From Hyphomicrobium_A sp963726795 (GTDB lineage Bacteria; Pseudomonadota; Alphaproteobacteria; Rhizobiales; Hyphomicrobiaceae), in assembly GCA_963726795.1 (NCBI GenBank), contig CAVSDD010000004.1, forward strand, positions 868,001 through 932,000: a DNA stretch of 64,000 nucleotides. Direction: 5' to 3'. The position numbers and the translations under genes are program-made. Positions 25,699-33,933 of the stretch are shown here, one piece after another (the stretch's first letter is position 1; each line of letters starts with the position of its first letter). A model generated the notes under the pieces. That model was not told the DNA's origin and made no database searches. It worked only from the letters and a program-made list of their open reading frames with translations.

Positions 25699-26442
25699 GT
25701 GCCTGAGGAAAAGACAATCACGGCCGCAGTCCTCGTCGTCGGCGACGAAATACTCTCCGGGCGCACCCGCGATCAGAACATCAACTACATCGCGGTGCAT
25801 TTCACCGGCATCGGCATTCGATTGCAGGAAGTCCGCGTTGTCGGCGATGAAACTGCCGCCATCGTCTCCGCAATAAACGAGCTGCGCGCGCGCTACAGCT
25901 ACGTTGTGACGACGGGCGGCATCGGACCGACGCACGACGACATAACGGCCGATGCGGTCGCATTGGCTTTCGGCGTGGAACTCGAATTGAATGGCGAAGC
26001 ACGCAAATTATTGGAGACCTATTTCGCCAAGCGCGGCATCGAGGCGACGCCGGCGCGATTGCGGATGGCGAGAATTCCGCACGGCGCCGCGCTTATCGAG
26101 AACGCGATTTCGATCGCGCCGGGCTTCATGATCGACAACGTGATCGTGCTCGCGGGTGTGCCCGATATCATGCAAGTGATGCTCGATGCGGTCACGCCGC
26201 GCCTCGCGTGCGGCAAAAAAATGCAGTCGGTTACGATTGTGATTGCGCGACCCGAAGGCGATGTCGCCGATTTGTTCGCGGCTCATCAACAAACGTTTCC
26301 CGATGTTGCAATGGGAAGCTATCCGGCGTTCACCGAAAATCGATTCACCACACAACTCGTTCTGCGCTCGACAGATTCCGCACGTCTCGACGCCGCAAAA
26401 CAAGGGCTCGAGAGCAAATTGAAAGCGCGCGGATTTCTCTAA
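25699..26442 (+). CDS. CinA-N/MoaB-type molybdopterin-binding-fold protein
   Basis: 247 residues from GTG 25699, with 'ggag' 8 bases upstream. It carries only the N-terminal (COG1058) domain of CinA: 'AAVLVVGDEILSGRTRDQN' (GDEIL-G), 'VVTTGGIGPTHDDITADAV' (GGxGPTxDD) and 'LAGVPDIMQVML' (GVP). The C-terminal nicotinamide-nucleotide amidase domain of full CinA is absent, which is common in alphaproteobacteria. Relatives bind molybdopterin or hydrolyse ADP-ribose; the activity here is unknown. Intergenic distance and a strong G/C drop after about 26300 suggest an isolated gene. Confidence 0.88.
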   Translation: MPEEKTITAAVLVVGDEILSGRTRDQNINYIAVHFTGIGIRLQEVRVVGDETAAIVSAINELRARYSYVVTTGGIGPTHDDITADAVALAFGVELELNGEARKLLETYFAKRGIEATPARLRMARIPHGAALIENAISIAPGFMIDNVIVLAGVPDIMQVMLDAVTPRLACGKKMQSVTIVIARPEGDVADLFAAHQQTFPDVAMGSYPAFTENRFTTQLVLRSTDSARLDAAKQGLESKLKARGFL

Positions 26443-26611
26443 TTTTTCGCGGCCATGCGTCGCAGCGGCGCCATCACGCATCGTTTCGCCACTGAATTCA
26501 CACGACGAACTGCGCTTTGCGCAAGCGTTCGGGGGAATGCAGCGCGGAAACTCGTGTCTCCGTGCTGCGTTCACTCCGGCGTTCATAAAAACAACGTGGA
26601 GTGACAACATC

Positions 26612-27892
26612 GTGTTGAGCAAACTTGGCCGGGCGGAGCTCGTTCGTCTGGCATGCATCGGGTTGAGTGCGTCCGCGCTCGCTACGATTGCCCTCACTAT
26701 CAAGTTCGCGACACCTGCCGAGGCCAAGACGCCCGGCTCTACGTATTGCTATCACGGCACCTGCCACCGCGTGAAAACACTCGCGGAGACTCAAGCACTC
26801 GTTGGTGTTGAAGAGACGCTTTACGCTTCGCACTACGACGACTGCAGCAAGGACCGCTACAATCCGTGCGGTCTCACGTCATCGGGGGAACGATTCCATC
26901 CTGATCGTCCCGACAACACCGCCAGCCCGATCTATCCGGACGGCACGGTGCTGCTCGTATGGAGCCCCGACAATCAGCAAGCGCTCGTCGTGCGTGTGAA
27001 CAATGCGGGTCCCTACTGGGGCAACCGCACACTCGATCTTTCGCGTGCCGCAGCTCAGAAGCTCGGCTTTGAAGGAAGCGGCGTCGCCAAGCTGAGAGTT
27101 CGCGTCGTCAAGGCTCCCGAGCCCGCCGAAGCGAAATACTCCGATAACCGCACCTACGCGCCCGTCCTCGGCGACATCGGCCACTACGAGAACATGGCCG
27201 CTGCAGACACCGGGATGACGGTCGCCATGGCCATTCAGTCGTCCTCGCAGATGCAGGTGGCGGCGACGAGCGGCTCGGGTGCGTATTCGCAGGTGGCGTT
27301 CAACACCGAGACGCCGCAGGCTCTTGGCCGCAACCGCATCTCGCTGGTCGGGTTTGCCGTCGATCACAGAATGTCTCAGAGCGTTGTGCGGCCGAAGGGT
27401 CAGCTCGCTGCCCTTGGCCTGCTGCACGACGGTCGCCAGAGCATCTGGGGTGAAGACTCGGTTGGCGATTCGGGTGCTGCACCTGAGGTTCAGCGTCCGG
27501 TCATAAAGAGCACCGACACGGCGAAGAACGACACGCCCACTCCGATCAAGGACACGGCGGTCGCTCCGATAAAGGTCGCTGCGGTCGAGGAGCCGGCGCC
27601 CGAGCCCAAGCGGGTCGTGCGCCGCAAGTCGGCTGACGACGAGGAGACCTCGGCGAAGTCGCGCAAGGCGCACGTCGACACCGAGGGCCGGACACGCAGC
27701 AAGCGTACCGCTCGCGCCAAGTATCGCGATCCGGACATGGACTACAGCGATCGTTCGGAACGTGGCTACTCAGGTCGTGGGTATGCAATGCGCGAATATC
27801 GTGAGGCGCCTGCGTTCCACCAGGTGCGTGAGCGTTCGGCCGAGCAGGTCATGTCGGCGGGCCTTCGCGCCGAGTCATCCTCGACGATGTAA
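26612..27892 (+). CDS. RlpA-like double-psi beta-barrel lipoprotein/septal protein
   Basis: 426 residues from GTG 26612, with GGAG 10 bases upstream; an ATG at 26537 would add 25 residues. A signal anchor covers about 10-38 ('LACIGLSASALATIALTIKF', 'ATPAEAK'). An RlpA-type DPBB domain follows at about 65-160, with 'ETLYASHYDDCSKDRYN', 'TSSGERFHPDRPDNTASP', 'VVRVNNAGPYWGNRTLDLS' and 'AAAQKLGF'. The catalytic-type Asp is in TLDLS, as in RlpA lytic transglycosylases. The C-terminal half (about 200-426) is low-complexity, with Pro/Lys/Glu-rich and Arg/Tyr-rich stretches. It probably acts on peptidoglycan at the envelope. Confidence 0.82.
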   Translation: MLSKLGRAELVRLACIGLSASALATIALTIKFATPAEAKTPGSTYCYHGTCHRVKTLAETQALVGVEETLYASHYDDCSKDRYNPCGLTSSGERFHPDRPDNTASPIYPDGTVLLVWSPDNQQALVVRVNNAGPYWGNRTLDLSRAAAQKLGFEGSGVAKLRVRVVKAPEPAEAKYSDNRTYAPVLGDIGHYENMAAADTGMTVAMAIQSSSQMQVAATSGSGAYSQVAFNTETPQALGRNRISLVGFAVDHRMSQSVVRPKGQLAALGLLHDGRQSIWGEDSVGDSGAAPEVQRPVIKSTDTAKNDTPTPIKDTAVAPIKVAAVEEPAPEPKRVVRRKSADDEETSAKSRKAHVDTEGRTRSKRTARAKYRDPDMDYSDRSERGYSGRGYAMREYREAPAFHQVRERSAEQVMSAGLRAESSSTM

Positions 27893-27897
27893 GCGCA

Positions 27898-28526
27898 TCA
27901 GCGTGTGAGTTCGACGGCGGGCCCGCTCATGGTGGGCCCGTCGTTGTTTGCGCCCATATCGAACAGATCGAATTCGGCCTCGAGCGCGTCGAGGAATGCC
28001 GCGGCGAGGTCGAGAAGCGTCCCGAGCGGGGCGCGCTTGGCCACGAGAAAATCCTCGTCGGCTGATGATCGCCGTCGTCTCGCGCAGCGACAGGGTTTCA
28101 GCCGAGATGAGCCCGCGACTGCGGACGTAGCTCAGGAGCCCGTCGCCGGTATCGAAATCGGCCGAAGTGAGATCCCCGCATTCCTGCACCGCGTCGAGCA
28201 GGGCGGCGCTGCCGGCCACGTAGAGCCGCGCCACCGCGCCGAACTGCGGTTCCTCGGCAATCACCGCCGATGCCCATTCGCGCCCCGCGAGCAGGCGCGA
28301 GAGCAAGCGCCAGTTCGAAGGTGCGCATGCGCTCCAGTGCCGTGCGCTGGCCGGCACGGGCCGCCTCGATCTCGTCCCTCGAACGAGGCTTGCCGATGGG
28401 CGCGTAGCGTACGCCCATCAGATCCTCGCCGGCGGCCAGCACGGCATCGAGGTGCTCCGCCAGCAGGTAGACGCAGGCGGGTCCCAGCTTGAGCTTGGAT
28501 CTTGGCGGCGGCGACAGGTCAACCAT
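27898..28526 (-). pseudogene. unrecognised gene in the nrdJ operon, two +1 frameshifts
   Basis: It starts at ATG 28526, 15 bases downstream of the nrdJ stop and behind 'cgggggatcc', so it belongs to the nrdJ operon. Joining three frames gives 208 residues: 'GPACVYLLAEHLDAVLAAG', then 'LLSRLLAGREWASAVIAEE' and 'LLDAVQECGDLTSADFDTG', then 'FLVAKRAPLGTLLDLAAAF' to the stop at 27898. The jumps are explained by an extra C near 28310 and an extra C near 28063. I do not recognise the family. The sequence is helical and acidic with no signal peptide. A role connected to the reductase is inferred from position only. Confidence 0.65.
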
Positions 28527-28541
28527 TGGATCCCCCGATGC

Positions 28542-31500
28542 TCACGAGCAGCCGCTCGTCGAACCGCAGGTGTCGCACTTGAGGCATGTCCCGTTGCGCA
28601 CGAGCGTGAAGTTTCCGCACTCACGGCATGCTTCGCCCTCGTACCCACGGATGCGGGCTTCCGCTCGACGGTCGCTTTCGCGGCCGCGCAGCGAAACTTC
28701 TGCCCGGGTCACCGTGGAGCGCGCATAAAGAAGCTCCGCTTCCGGCTTCAGGGCGGTTGCACCTTCGGTGCGCGGGAAGGCGGTGCTGAGCTCGCTTTGC
28801 AACGCGGCGACTGCGTTGGCTTCGTCCTCGACCTGGGGACGGCTGCCTCCGCCGCTACCGCCGCCGCCGAAGCGCACGACATCGCCGCGCGTGAGACCGC
28901 GCGAGATCAGCTTCTGCACGCGCTCGTCGAAACCGAGCGCGTCGTCGGTGTCCTCGTCGGATGAGCCGAGACCCGTGTTGCCGACGATCTCGCGCGGATC
29001 GACATGGGCGAGGTCGTGACGGCCCAGATAGGAGACCGCCAGCTCGCGGAAGATGTAGTCGAGAACCGAGGTCGCGTTCTTGATCGTCTCGTTGCCGGTG
29101 ACGAGGCCGGCCGGCTCGAAGCGCGTAAAGGTGAAGGCCTCCACGTACTCCTCGAGCGGCACGCCGTATTGCAGGCCGAGCGAGATCGCGATCGCGAAGT
29201 TGTTCATCAGCGAGCGGAAGGCGGCGCCTTCCTTGTGCATGTCGATGAAGATCTCGCCCAGCCGCCCGTCGTCGTACTCGCCGGTGTGGAGGTACACCTT
29301 ATGACCGCCGACGGTGGCCTTCTGCGTGTAGCTCTTGCGCCGGTTCGGCAGCTTCTCGCGCTCGCGTTCCTGTATGCGAACCCGCTCGACGATGCGCTCG
29401 ACGATGCGCTCGGCGGCAACCTGCGCCCGCAGCGTCGCCGGCTTGTCGGCGAGCATCTGCTCGGCGGCTTCGTCCTGCTCGTCGATGCCCTCGCCCAGGA
29501 TCTGCGAATTGAGCGGCTGCGACAGCTTGGAGCCGTCGCGGTAGAGCGCGTTGGCTTTGAGCGCGAGACGCCAAGAGAGCATGTAGCTCTCTTTGCAGTC
29601 TTCGACAGTGGCGTCGTTGGGCATGTTGATCGTCTTGGAGATCGCGCCCGAGATGAACGGCTGCGACGCGGCCATCATGTGTATGTGGCTCTTGACCGAC
29701 AGGTAGCGCTTGCCGCGCCGGCCGCAGGGATTGGCGCAGTCGAACACCGGAAGATGCTCGGCCTTCAGGTGCGGCGCACCTTCGAGTGTCATGGCTCCGC
29801 ACACGTGCTCGTTGGCGTCCTCGATCTCCTTCTTGGAAAATCCAAGATGGGTGAGCAGATCGAAGGCCGGATCGTTCAGTCGCTCGGCCGAGACGTTGAG
29901 CTTCTCGGTGAGAAGCTTCTCGCCCAGCGTCCAGCGGTTGAACACGAACTTGATGTCGAAGGTACTCGCAAGCGCGCCTTCCACCGTGGCGAGCGCCGCT
30001 TCATCGAAGCCTTTTGCCTTCAGGGATGCCGCGTTGATGCCTGGCGCCTGGGCAATCGATCCACGACCGACAGCGTAGGTCTCGATCTCGGCGATTGCCT
30101 TCTCGCTGTAGCCAAGGCTGCGCAGCGCCTCGGGCACGGCCTGGTTGATGATCTTGAAATAACCGCCGCCAGCAAGCTTTTTGAATTTCACCAGGGCGAA
30201 GTCGGGCTCGATGCCCGTCGTGTCGCAGTCCATGACGAGGCCGATCGTCCCCGTGGGCGCGACCACCGTCGCTTGCGCGTTGCGGAAGCCGTGCGCCTGA
30301 CCGAGCGCGATGGCCTGATCCCAGGCGCGAGCCGCCGCATCCACCAGTGCCTGATCGGGGCAGGATGCCTGGTCGAGCGGGACCGGATTGGTCGCGAGCT
30401 TTTCGTAGCCGTCGGTCTGGCCATAGGCGGCGCGGCGATGGTTGCGGATGACGCGCAGCATGTCGGCGGAATTGGGCTGATAGCCGGGGAAGGGCCCCAG
30501 CTCCCGCGCCATCTCCGCCGAAGTCGCATAGGAGATGCCCGTCATCACCGCGGAGATAACCCCGCACATGGCGCGGCCAGCGGGCGAGTCGTAGGGAATG
30601 CCCGACGCCATCAGGAGACCACCGATGTTGGCGAACCCGAGACCCAGCGTGCGGTAGCGATACGAGAGCTCGGCGATCTGACGCGAGGGGAATTGCGCCA
30701 TCAGCACCGAGATCTCGAGCACGATCGTCCACAAGCGGCAGGCGTGCTCGAAGGCTTCGACATCGAAGTTGGTCGTCGTCTCGGGCGCGGCTTCAACGCT
30801 GCTCCCGGAGGTCCGCTTGACGCCCTTGCCGCGGAACATCATCAGGTTGAGAGACGCCAGATTGCAGGCTGTATCGTCGAGGAACATGTATTCCGAGCAC
30901 GGGTTCGACGCGCGGATCGGACCGCTCTTGGGGCACGTGTGCCAGTCGTTGATCGTTGTGTGGAATTGGATGCCGGGGTCGGCCGACGCCCAGGCGGCAT
31001 GGCCGATCTGGTCCCACAAATCGCGCGCCTTCATCGTCTTGGTCGGCGCGCCCGTCAGGCGCGAGGTCAGCTTCCAGTCGCCATCGGATTCGACACCGGC
31101 CAGGAATTCGTCCGTCACGCGCACGGAGTTGTTCGAGTTCTGCCCGGAGACCGTGAGATAGGCTTCGGAATCCCAGTCGGTGTCATAGGTGTCGAACGAG
31201 ATTTCCTTGTAGCCCTGCTTGGCGAATTGGATGACGCGCAGGATGTAATTGTTGGGGACCTCGTCGCGGCGCGCTTCCTTGATCGCGCGCTTGAGAGCGG
31301 GGTTCTTCGCGGGGTCGAAGCAGGCGTCACCCTCGGCCTCGCAGTTGATGCAAGCCTTCATGACTGCCTGCAGGCGCTTCTGGCAGATCTTGGAACCGGT
31401 GACGAGAGCGGCAACCTTCTGCTCCTCCTTCACCTTCCAGTTGATGTATTCCTCGACGTCGGGATGGTCCGCATCGACGACGACCATCTTGGCCGCGCGC

Positions 31501-32324
31501 CGCGTCGTGCCGCCCGACTTGATGGCGCCTGCTGCCCGATCGCCGATCTTCAGGAAGCTCATCAGGCCGGAGGATTTGCCGCCGCCCGACAGCTTCTCGG
31601 TCGATCCGCGCAGCTTGGAGAAGTTCGATCCGGTGCCGGAGCCGTATTTGAACAGGCGCGCCTCGCGCACCCAGAGGTCCATGATCCCGTTCTCGTTGAC
31701 GAGGTCGTCCTCGATCGACTGGATGAAGCAGGCATGCGGCTGGGGATGCTCGTACGCCGACTCGGAAACCTTGAGCTTCCCGGTCTCGTGATCGACATAC
31801 ATGTGGCCCTGGCCGGGGCCGTCGATGCCGTAGGCCCAGTGCAGGCCGGTGTTGAACCATTGGGGGCTGTTGGGCGCAGCCATCTGCATCGCCAGCATGT
31901 AGCGGTGCTCATCGAAGAAGGCGCGCGCATCCTCCTCGGTCGAAAAGTAGCTGCCCTTCACGCCCCAGTAGGTCCAAGTGCCGGCAAGGCGATCGAAGAC
32001 TTCGCGGGCGTCGGTTTCTCCGCCGTAGCGATCGGATTGGGGAAGGCTGCTGAGGGCGCGCTCGTCGGGGACGGAGCGCCATGCCCATGAGGGGATCTGG
32101 GTTTCCTCGATGCGCTTCAGGCGGCGCGCGACGCCGGCCTTGCGGAAATATTTCTGCGCGAGAATGTCAGCGGCCACCTGGCTCCAGTGCTCGGGCACGA
32201 AGAAGCCATCGAGCCGGAAGACGACGGAGCCGTCGGGGTTCTTGATCTCGCTGGTGGCGCGGCGGAATTTGATCGTGTCGTAAGGCGACTTGCCGGCTTC
32301 GGTGAAACGCCGCGTAATCTTCAT
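28542..32324 (-). CDS. nrdJ: adenosylcobalamin-dependent (class II) ribonucleotide reductase
   Basis: A 1260-residue class II reductase that makes deoxynucleotides with a B12-derived thiyl radical, so it works with or without oxygen. The start ATG 32324 (MKITRRFTE) has 'ggggga' upstream. Marks include the catalytic segment 'NPCSEYMFLDDTACNLASLN', the long N-terminal 'YFRKAGVARRLKRIEE', and a C-terminal zinc-ribbon tail 'CRECGNFTLVRNGTCLKC' followed by DTCGSTSGC, carrying CxxC pairs. This is the long rhizobial form. The regulator gene nrdR is at 42666. No cobalamin riboswitch was recognised upstream. An unknown gene follows 15 bases after its stop. Confidence 0.95.
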   Translation of the reverse strand: MKITRRFTEAGKSPYDTIKFRRATSEIKNPDGSVVFRLDGFFVPEHWSQVAADILAQKYFRKAGVARRLKRIEETQIPSWAWRSVPDERALSSLPQSDRYGGETDAREVFDRLAGTWTYWGVKGSYFSTEEDARAFFDEHRYMLAMQMAAPNSPQWFNTGLHWAYGIDGPGQGHMYVDHETGKLKVSESAYEHPQPHACFIQSIEDDLVNENGIMDLWVREARLFKYGSGTGSNFSKLRGSTEKLSGGGKSSGLMSFLKIGDRAAGAIKSGGTTRRAAKMVVVDADHPDVEEYINWKVKEEQKVAALVTGSKICQKRLQAVMKACINCEAEGDACFDPAKNPALKRAIKEARRDEVPNNYILRVIQFAKQGYKEISFDTYDTDWDSEAYLTVSGQNSNNSVRVTDEFLAGVESDGDWKLTSRLTGAPTKTMKARDLWDQIGHAAWASADPGIQFHTTINDWHTCPKSGPIRASNPCSEYMFLDDTACNLASLNLMMFRGKGVKRTSGSSVEAAPETTTNFDVEAFEHACRLWTIVLEISVLMAQFPSRQIAELSYRYRTLGLGFANIGGLLMASGIPYDSPAGRAMCGVISAVMTGISYATSAEMARELGPFPGYQPNSADMLRVIRNHRRAAYGQTDGYEKLATNPVPLDQASCPDQALVDAAARAWDQAIALGQAHGFRNAQATVVAPTGTIGLVMDCDTTGIEPDFALVKFKKLAGGGYFKIINQAVPEALRSLGYSEKAIAEIETYAVGRGSIAQAPGINAASLKAKGFDEAALATVEGALASTFDIKFVFNRWTLGEKLLTEKLNVSAERLNDPAFDLLTHLGFSKKEIEDANEHVCGAMTLEGAPHLKAEHLPVFDCANPCGRRGKRYLSVKSHIHMMAASQPFISGAISKTINMPNDATVEDCKESYMLSWRLALKANALYRDGSKLSQPLNSQILGEGIDEQDEAAEQMLADKPATLRAQVAAERIVERIVERVRIQEREREKLPNRRKSYTQKATVGGHKVYLHTGEYDDGRLGEIFIDMHKEGAAFRSLMNNFAIAISLGLQYGVPLEEYVEAFTFTRFEPAGLVTGNETIKNATSVLDYIFRELAVSYLGRHDLAHVDPREIVGNTGLGSSDEDTDDALGFDERVQKLISRGLTRGDVVRFGGGGSGGGSRPQVEDEANAVAALQSELSTAFPRTEGATALKPEAELLYARSTVTRAEVSLRGRESDRRAEARIRGYEGEACRECGNFTLVRNGTCLKCDTCGSTSGCS

Positions 32325-32388
32325 CAAGGTCCCCCGTATCGTCGAAGCGATTTTTTGGGCACCGACGCGGAACAAGGCAGTGCGGCTC

Positions 32389-32403
32389 TTGATATGCAAT
32401 CAA
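32389..32403. promoter_or_regulatory. FNR/FixK-like palindrome upstream of nrdJ
   Basis: TTGAT-atgca-ATCAA is a perfect inverted repeat 65 bases upstream of the nrdJ start. The half sites equal those of FNR/FixK boxes, but the spacer is 5, not the usual 4, so binding is uncertain. Position and half-sites fit oxygen control of a B12-dependent reductase. Confidence 0.3.
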
Positions 32404-32677
32404 CGCTATTCAGAACTGGATACATCGCGGATTTCGCGCCGCCCCCCGGCAGCGGACACACACACTTCCGCTGGAGTCCGAAACCTTGCGATTTCGGCCC
32501 GCGAATTACGCTTTGTCTGGGGTGGGTCGACAGGACCCGAAACTGGCACTTACGCAATCGACCGGCGGGGGAAACCTCCCTGCCGAAATCCGGGCATTCG
32601 CCGTCCGGCGGTCGCCCACTCAAACTCGCCGATTCGTGGCCTTCCGCCAAAGGTTTTGTATGTTGCCGATCGCACCC

Positions 32678-32693
32678 ATACTAGATGTAGATA
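32678..32693. promoter_or_regulatory. possible NrdR box
   Basis: ataCTAGATGTAGata matches the palindromic NrdR core pattern CWANATNTWG. NrdR boxes normally occur as a pair spaced by whole helix turns; no clear second box is seen, and the site is about 350 bases from the nrdJ start. nrdR is present in this window. Confidence 0.3.
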
Positions 32694-32933
32694 ACATGGG
32701 GATGACCTGTGCGCAGGCTGTGGACGCCGGAAGCACCGAATTCTCGTTGATATAGAGGCGGCGGGGCGAGACAGGCGTGTGGATGGGTCGAGGCGTCGTC
32801 ACAAGTCTGCAGCAGACTATTTCGATTCCGACGCCAGAGCTGTTGCTGATCTGCCGCGCCCGTGGCCAACTGGACAGATTGGTCGTGGCTCCGCTATGCC
32901 CGGCCGTCATCTTCGAGAGGGCTATTTGAAACG

Positions 32934-33332
32934 ATGGGCGTTCTGAGCGAGATCTTCAGCTGGTGGGGCGGAAACACGTGGGGCACGCGTCTCACCATCT
33001 GGCGGCAGGGGCATCTCGTCGGCAGCGACGAGTTCGGTAACCGCTATTACGAGCAGCGCCGAGGCGTCGGACCGCTTGGCCGTCCGCGCCGCTGGGTCAC
33101 CTACACGGACTTCTCCGAGGCATCCAAGGTGCCACCGGGCTGGCACGGCTGGCTGCACTATACGGTCGATCAGCCACCTTCGGCCGAGAACTACCATCCG
33201 CGCCCTTGGCAGCGGCCCCACCTCATGAACATGACGGGGACTGCGGATGCCTACCGGCCGCCGGGCTCGATTCTGGCGCGAGGCGTGCGGCCGAAGGCTA
33301 CCGGGGACTACAGACCCTGGCGTCCCGACTAG
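32934..33332 (+). CDS. NADH:ubiquinone oxidoreductase NDUFA12-type subunit
   Basis: A 132-residue accessory subunit of complex I, homologous to mitochondrial NDUFA12/B17.2. Family marks are 'FSWWGGNTWGTRL', 'VGSDEFGNRYYEQR', 'RRWVTYTDFSEASKVPP', 'WHGWLHYTVDQPP' and 'YHPRPWQRPHLMNMTGT'. The protein lies at the junction of the peripheral and membrane arms and occurs in alphaproteobacteria and mitochondria. The start ATG 32934 is chosen because the family begins near the 'IFSWWGG' segment; the upstream frame is unrelated. It is followed by the DUF2155 gene, a neighbour pair common in Hyphomicrobiales. Confidence 0.93.
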   Translation: MGVLSEIFSWWGGNTWGTRLTIWRQGHLVGSDEFGNRYYEQRRGVGPLGRPRRWVTYTDFSEASKVPPGWHGWLHYTVDQPPSAENYHPRPWQRPHLMNMTGTADAYRPPGSILARGVRPKATGDYRPWRPD

Positions 33333-33422
33333 TAAGTGACGGTCCTACTTCGGCCCCACTCCACGATCAGTGAACGAGCCGATGCGCTTGCACCAAAGTA
33401 TCTTCAAAGAAGGCCTGGAAGC

Positions 33423-33908
33423 GTGAAACTTCGCGGGGCTCGGACGATCGCAGTTGCGACAGCGGTGTGCGCCATCACGGGGAATCATGCCCGAGCCGAT
33501 CGCATCGAGAACGGTGTCGCCATTTTTGCGGCGCTCGACAAGGTGACAGCGCGGACCTCGAAATTCGAGGTTCCTCTCAACCAGACGGTAAAATTCGGCG
33601 CGTTGAAAGTGACGCCTCGCGTCTGCTATTCGCGCCCGCCGACGGAGCAGCCAAAGACAACGTCTTTCGTCGAGGTTGACGAGATCGAACTCGACGGCAA
33701 AGAAAAGCGCATCTTCTCTGGGTGGATGTTTGCCGAAAGCCCGGGCCTGAACGCGGTGGAGCATCCCGTGTTCGACGTATGGCTGACCGATTGCCAAAAG
33801 CCCAACGATAGCGCGGCACAGCAAGGCGGCCAGCCGCCTACACAGGCCGGAACCGCTGCACCGGACGAGCAGCCCCTAACGCCCGCCCGCAGGCGCGTTC
33901 GCCGTTGA
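33423..33908 (+). CDS. DUF2155 exported protein
   Basis: 161 residues from GTG 33423. A signal peptide covers about 1-24 ('RTIAVATAVCAITGNHARA'). The DUF2155 domain follows: 'FAALDKVTARTSKFEVPL', 'VKFGALKVTPRVCYSRP' and 'FSGWMFAESPGLNAVEHPV', ending 'FDVWLTDC', with two conserved Cys that may pair. The tail is Gln/Pro/Arg-rich. The function is unknown. It begins 90 bases after the NDUFA12 gene and converges on hemB with 25 bases between the stops. Confidence 0.85.
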   Translation: MKLRGARTIAVATAVCAITGNHARADRIENGVAIFAALDKVTARTSKFEVPLNQTVKFGALKVTPRVCYSRPPTEQPKTTSFVEVDEIELDGKEKRIFSGWMFAESPGLNAVEHPVFDVWLTDCQKPNDSAAQQGGQPPTQAGTAAPDEQPLTPARRRVRR

Positions 33909-33933
33909 GCGTGGTTGCGGCTTGCTCGGCAAA

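Larger units (their letters stand above)
32325..32933. other. 609-bp divergent regulatory region nrdJ / NDUFA12
   Basis: A gap between nrdJ (minus) and the complex I subunit gene (+). No ORF in it resembles a protein. It holds a palindrome at 32389-32403 and a NrdR-box-like site at 32678-32693. The rest, including inverted GC-rich segments around 32560-32600, has no interpretation I can support. Confidence 0.5.

Noticed and set aside
29004..32090. A 1028-codon ORF on the + strand opposite nrdJ
   Set aside because: A shadow of the nrdJ gene. It has no recognisable domain, while the minus strand encodes a full reductase with its motifs.
32325..32933. Cobalamin riboswitch upstream of nrdJ
   Set aside because: No B12-box-like GCCACTG or matching core was seen. 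The long gap contains only the weak protein-binding sites reported.
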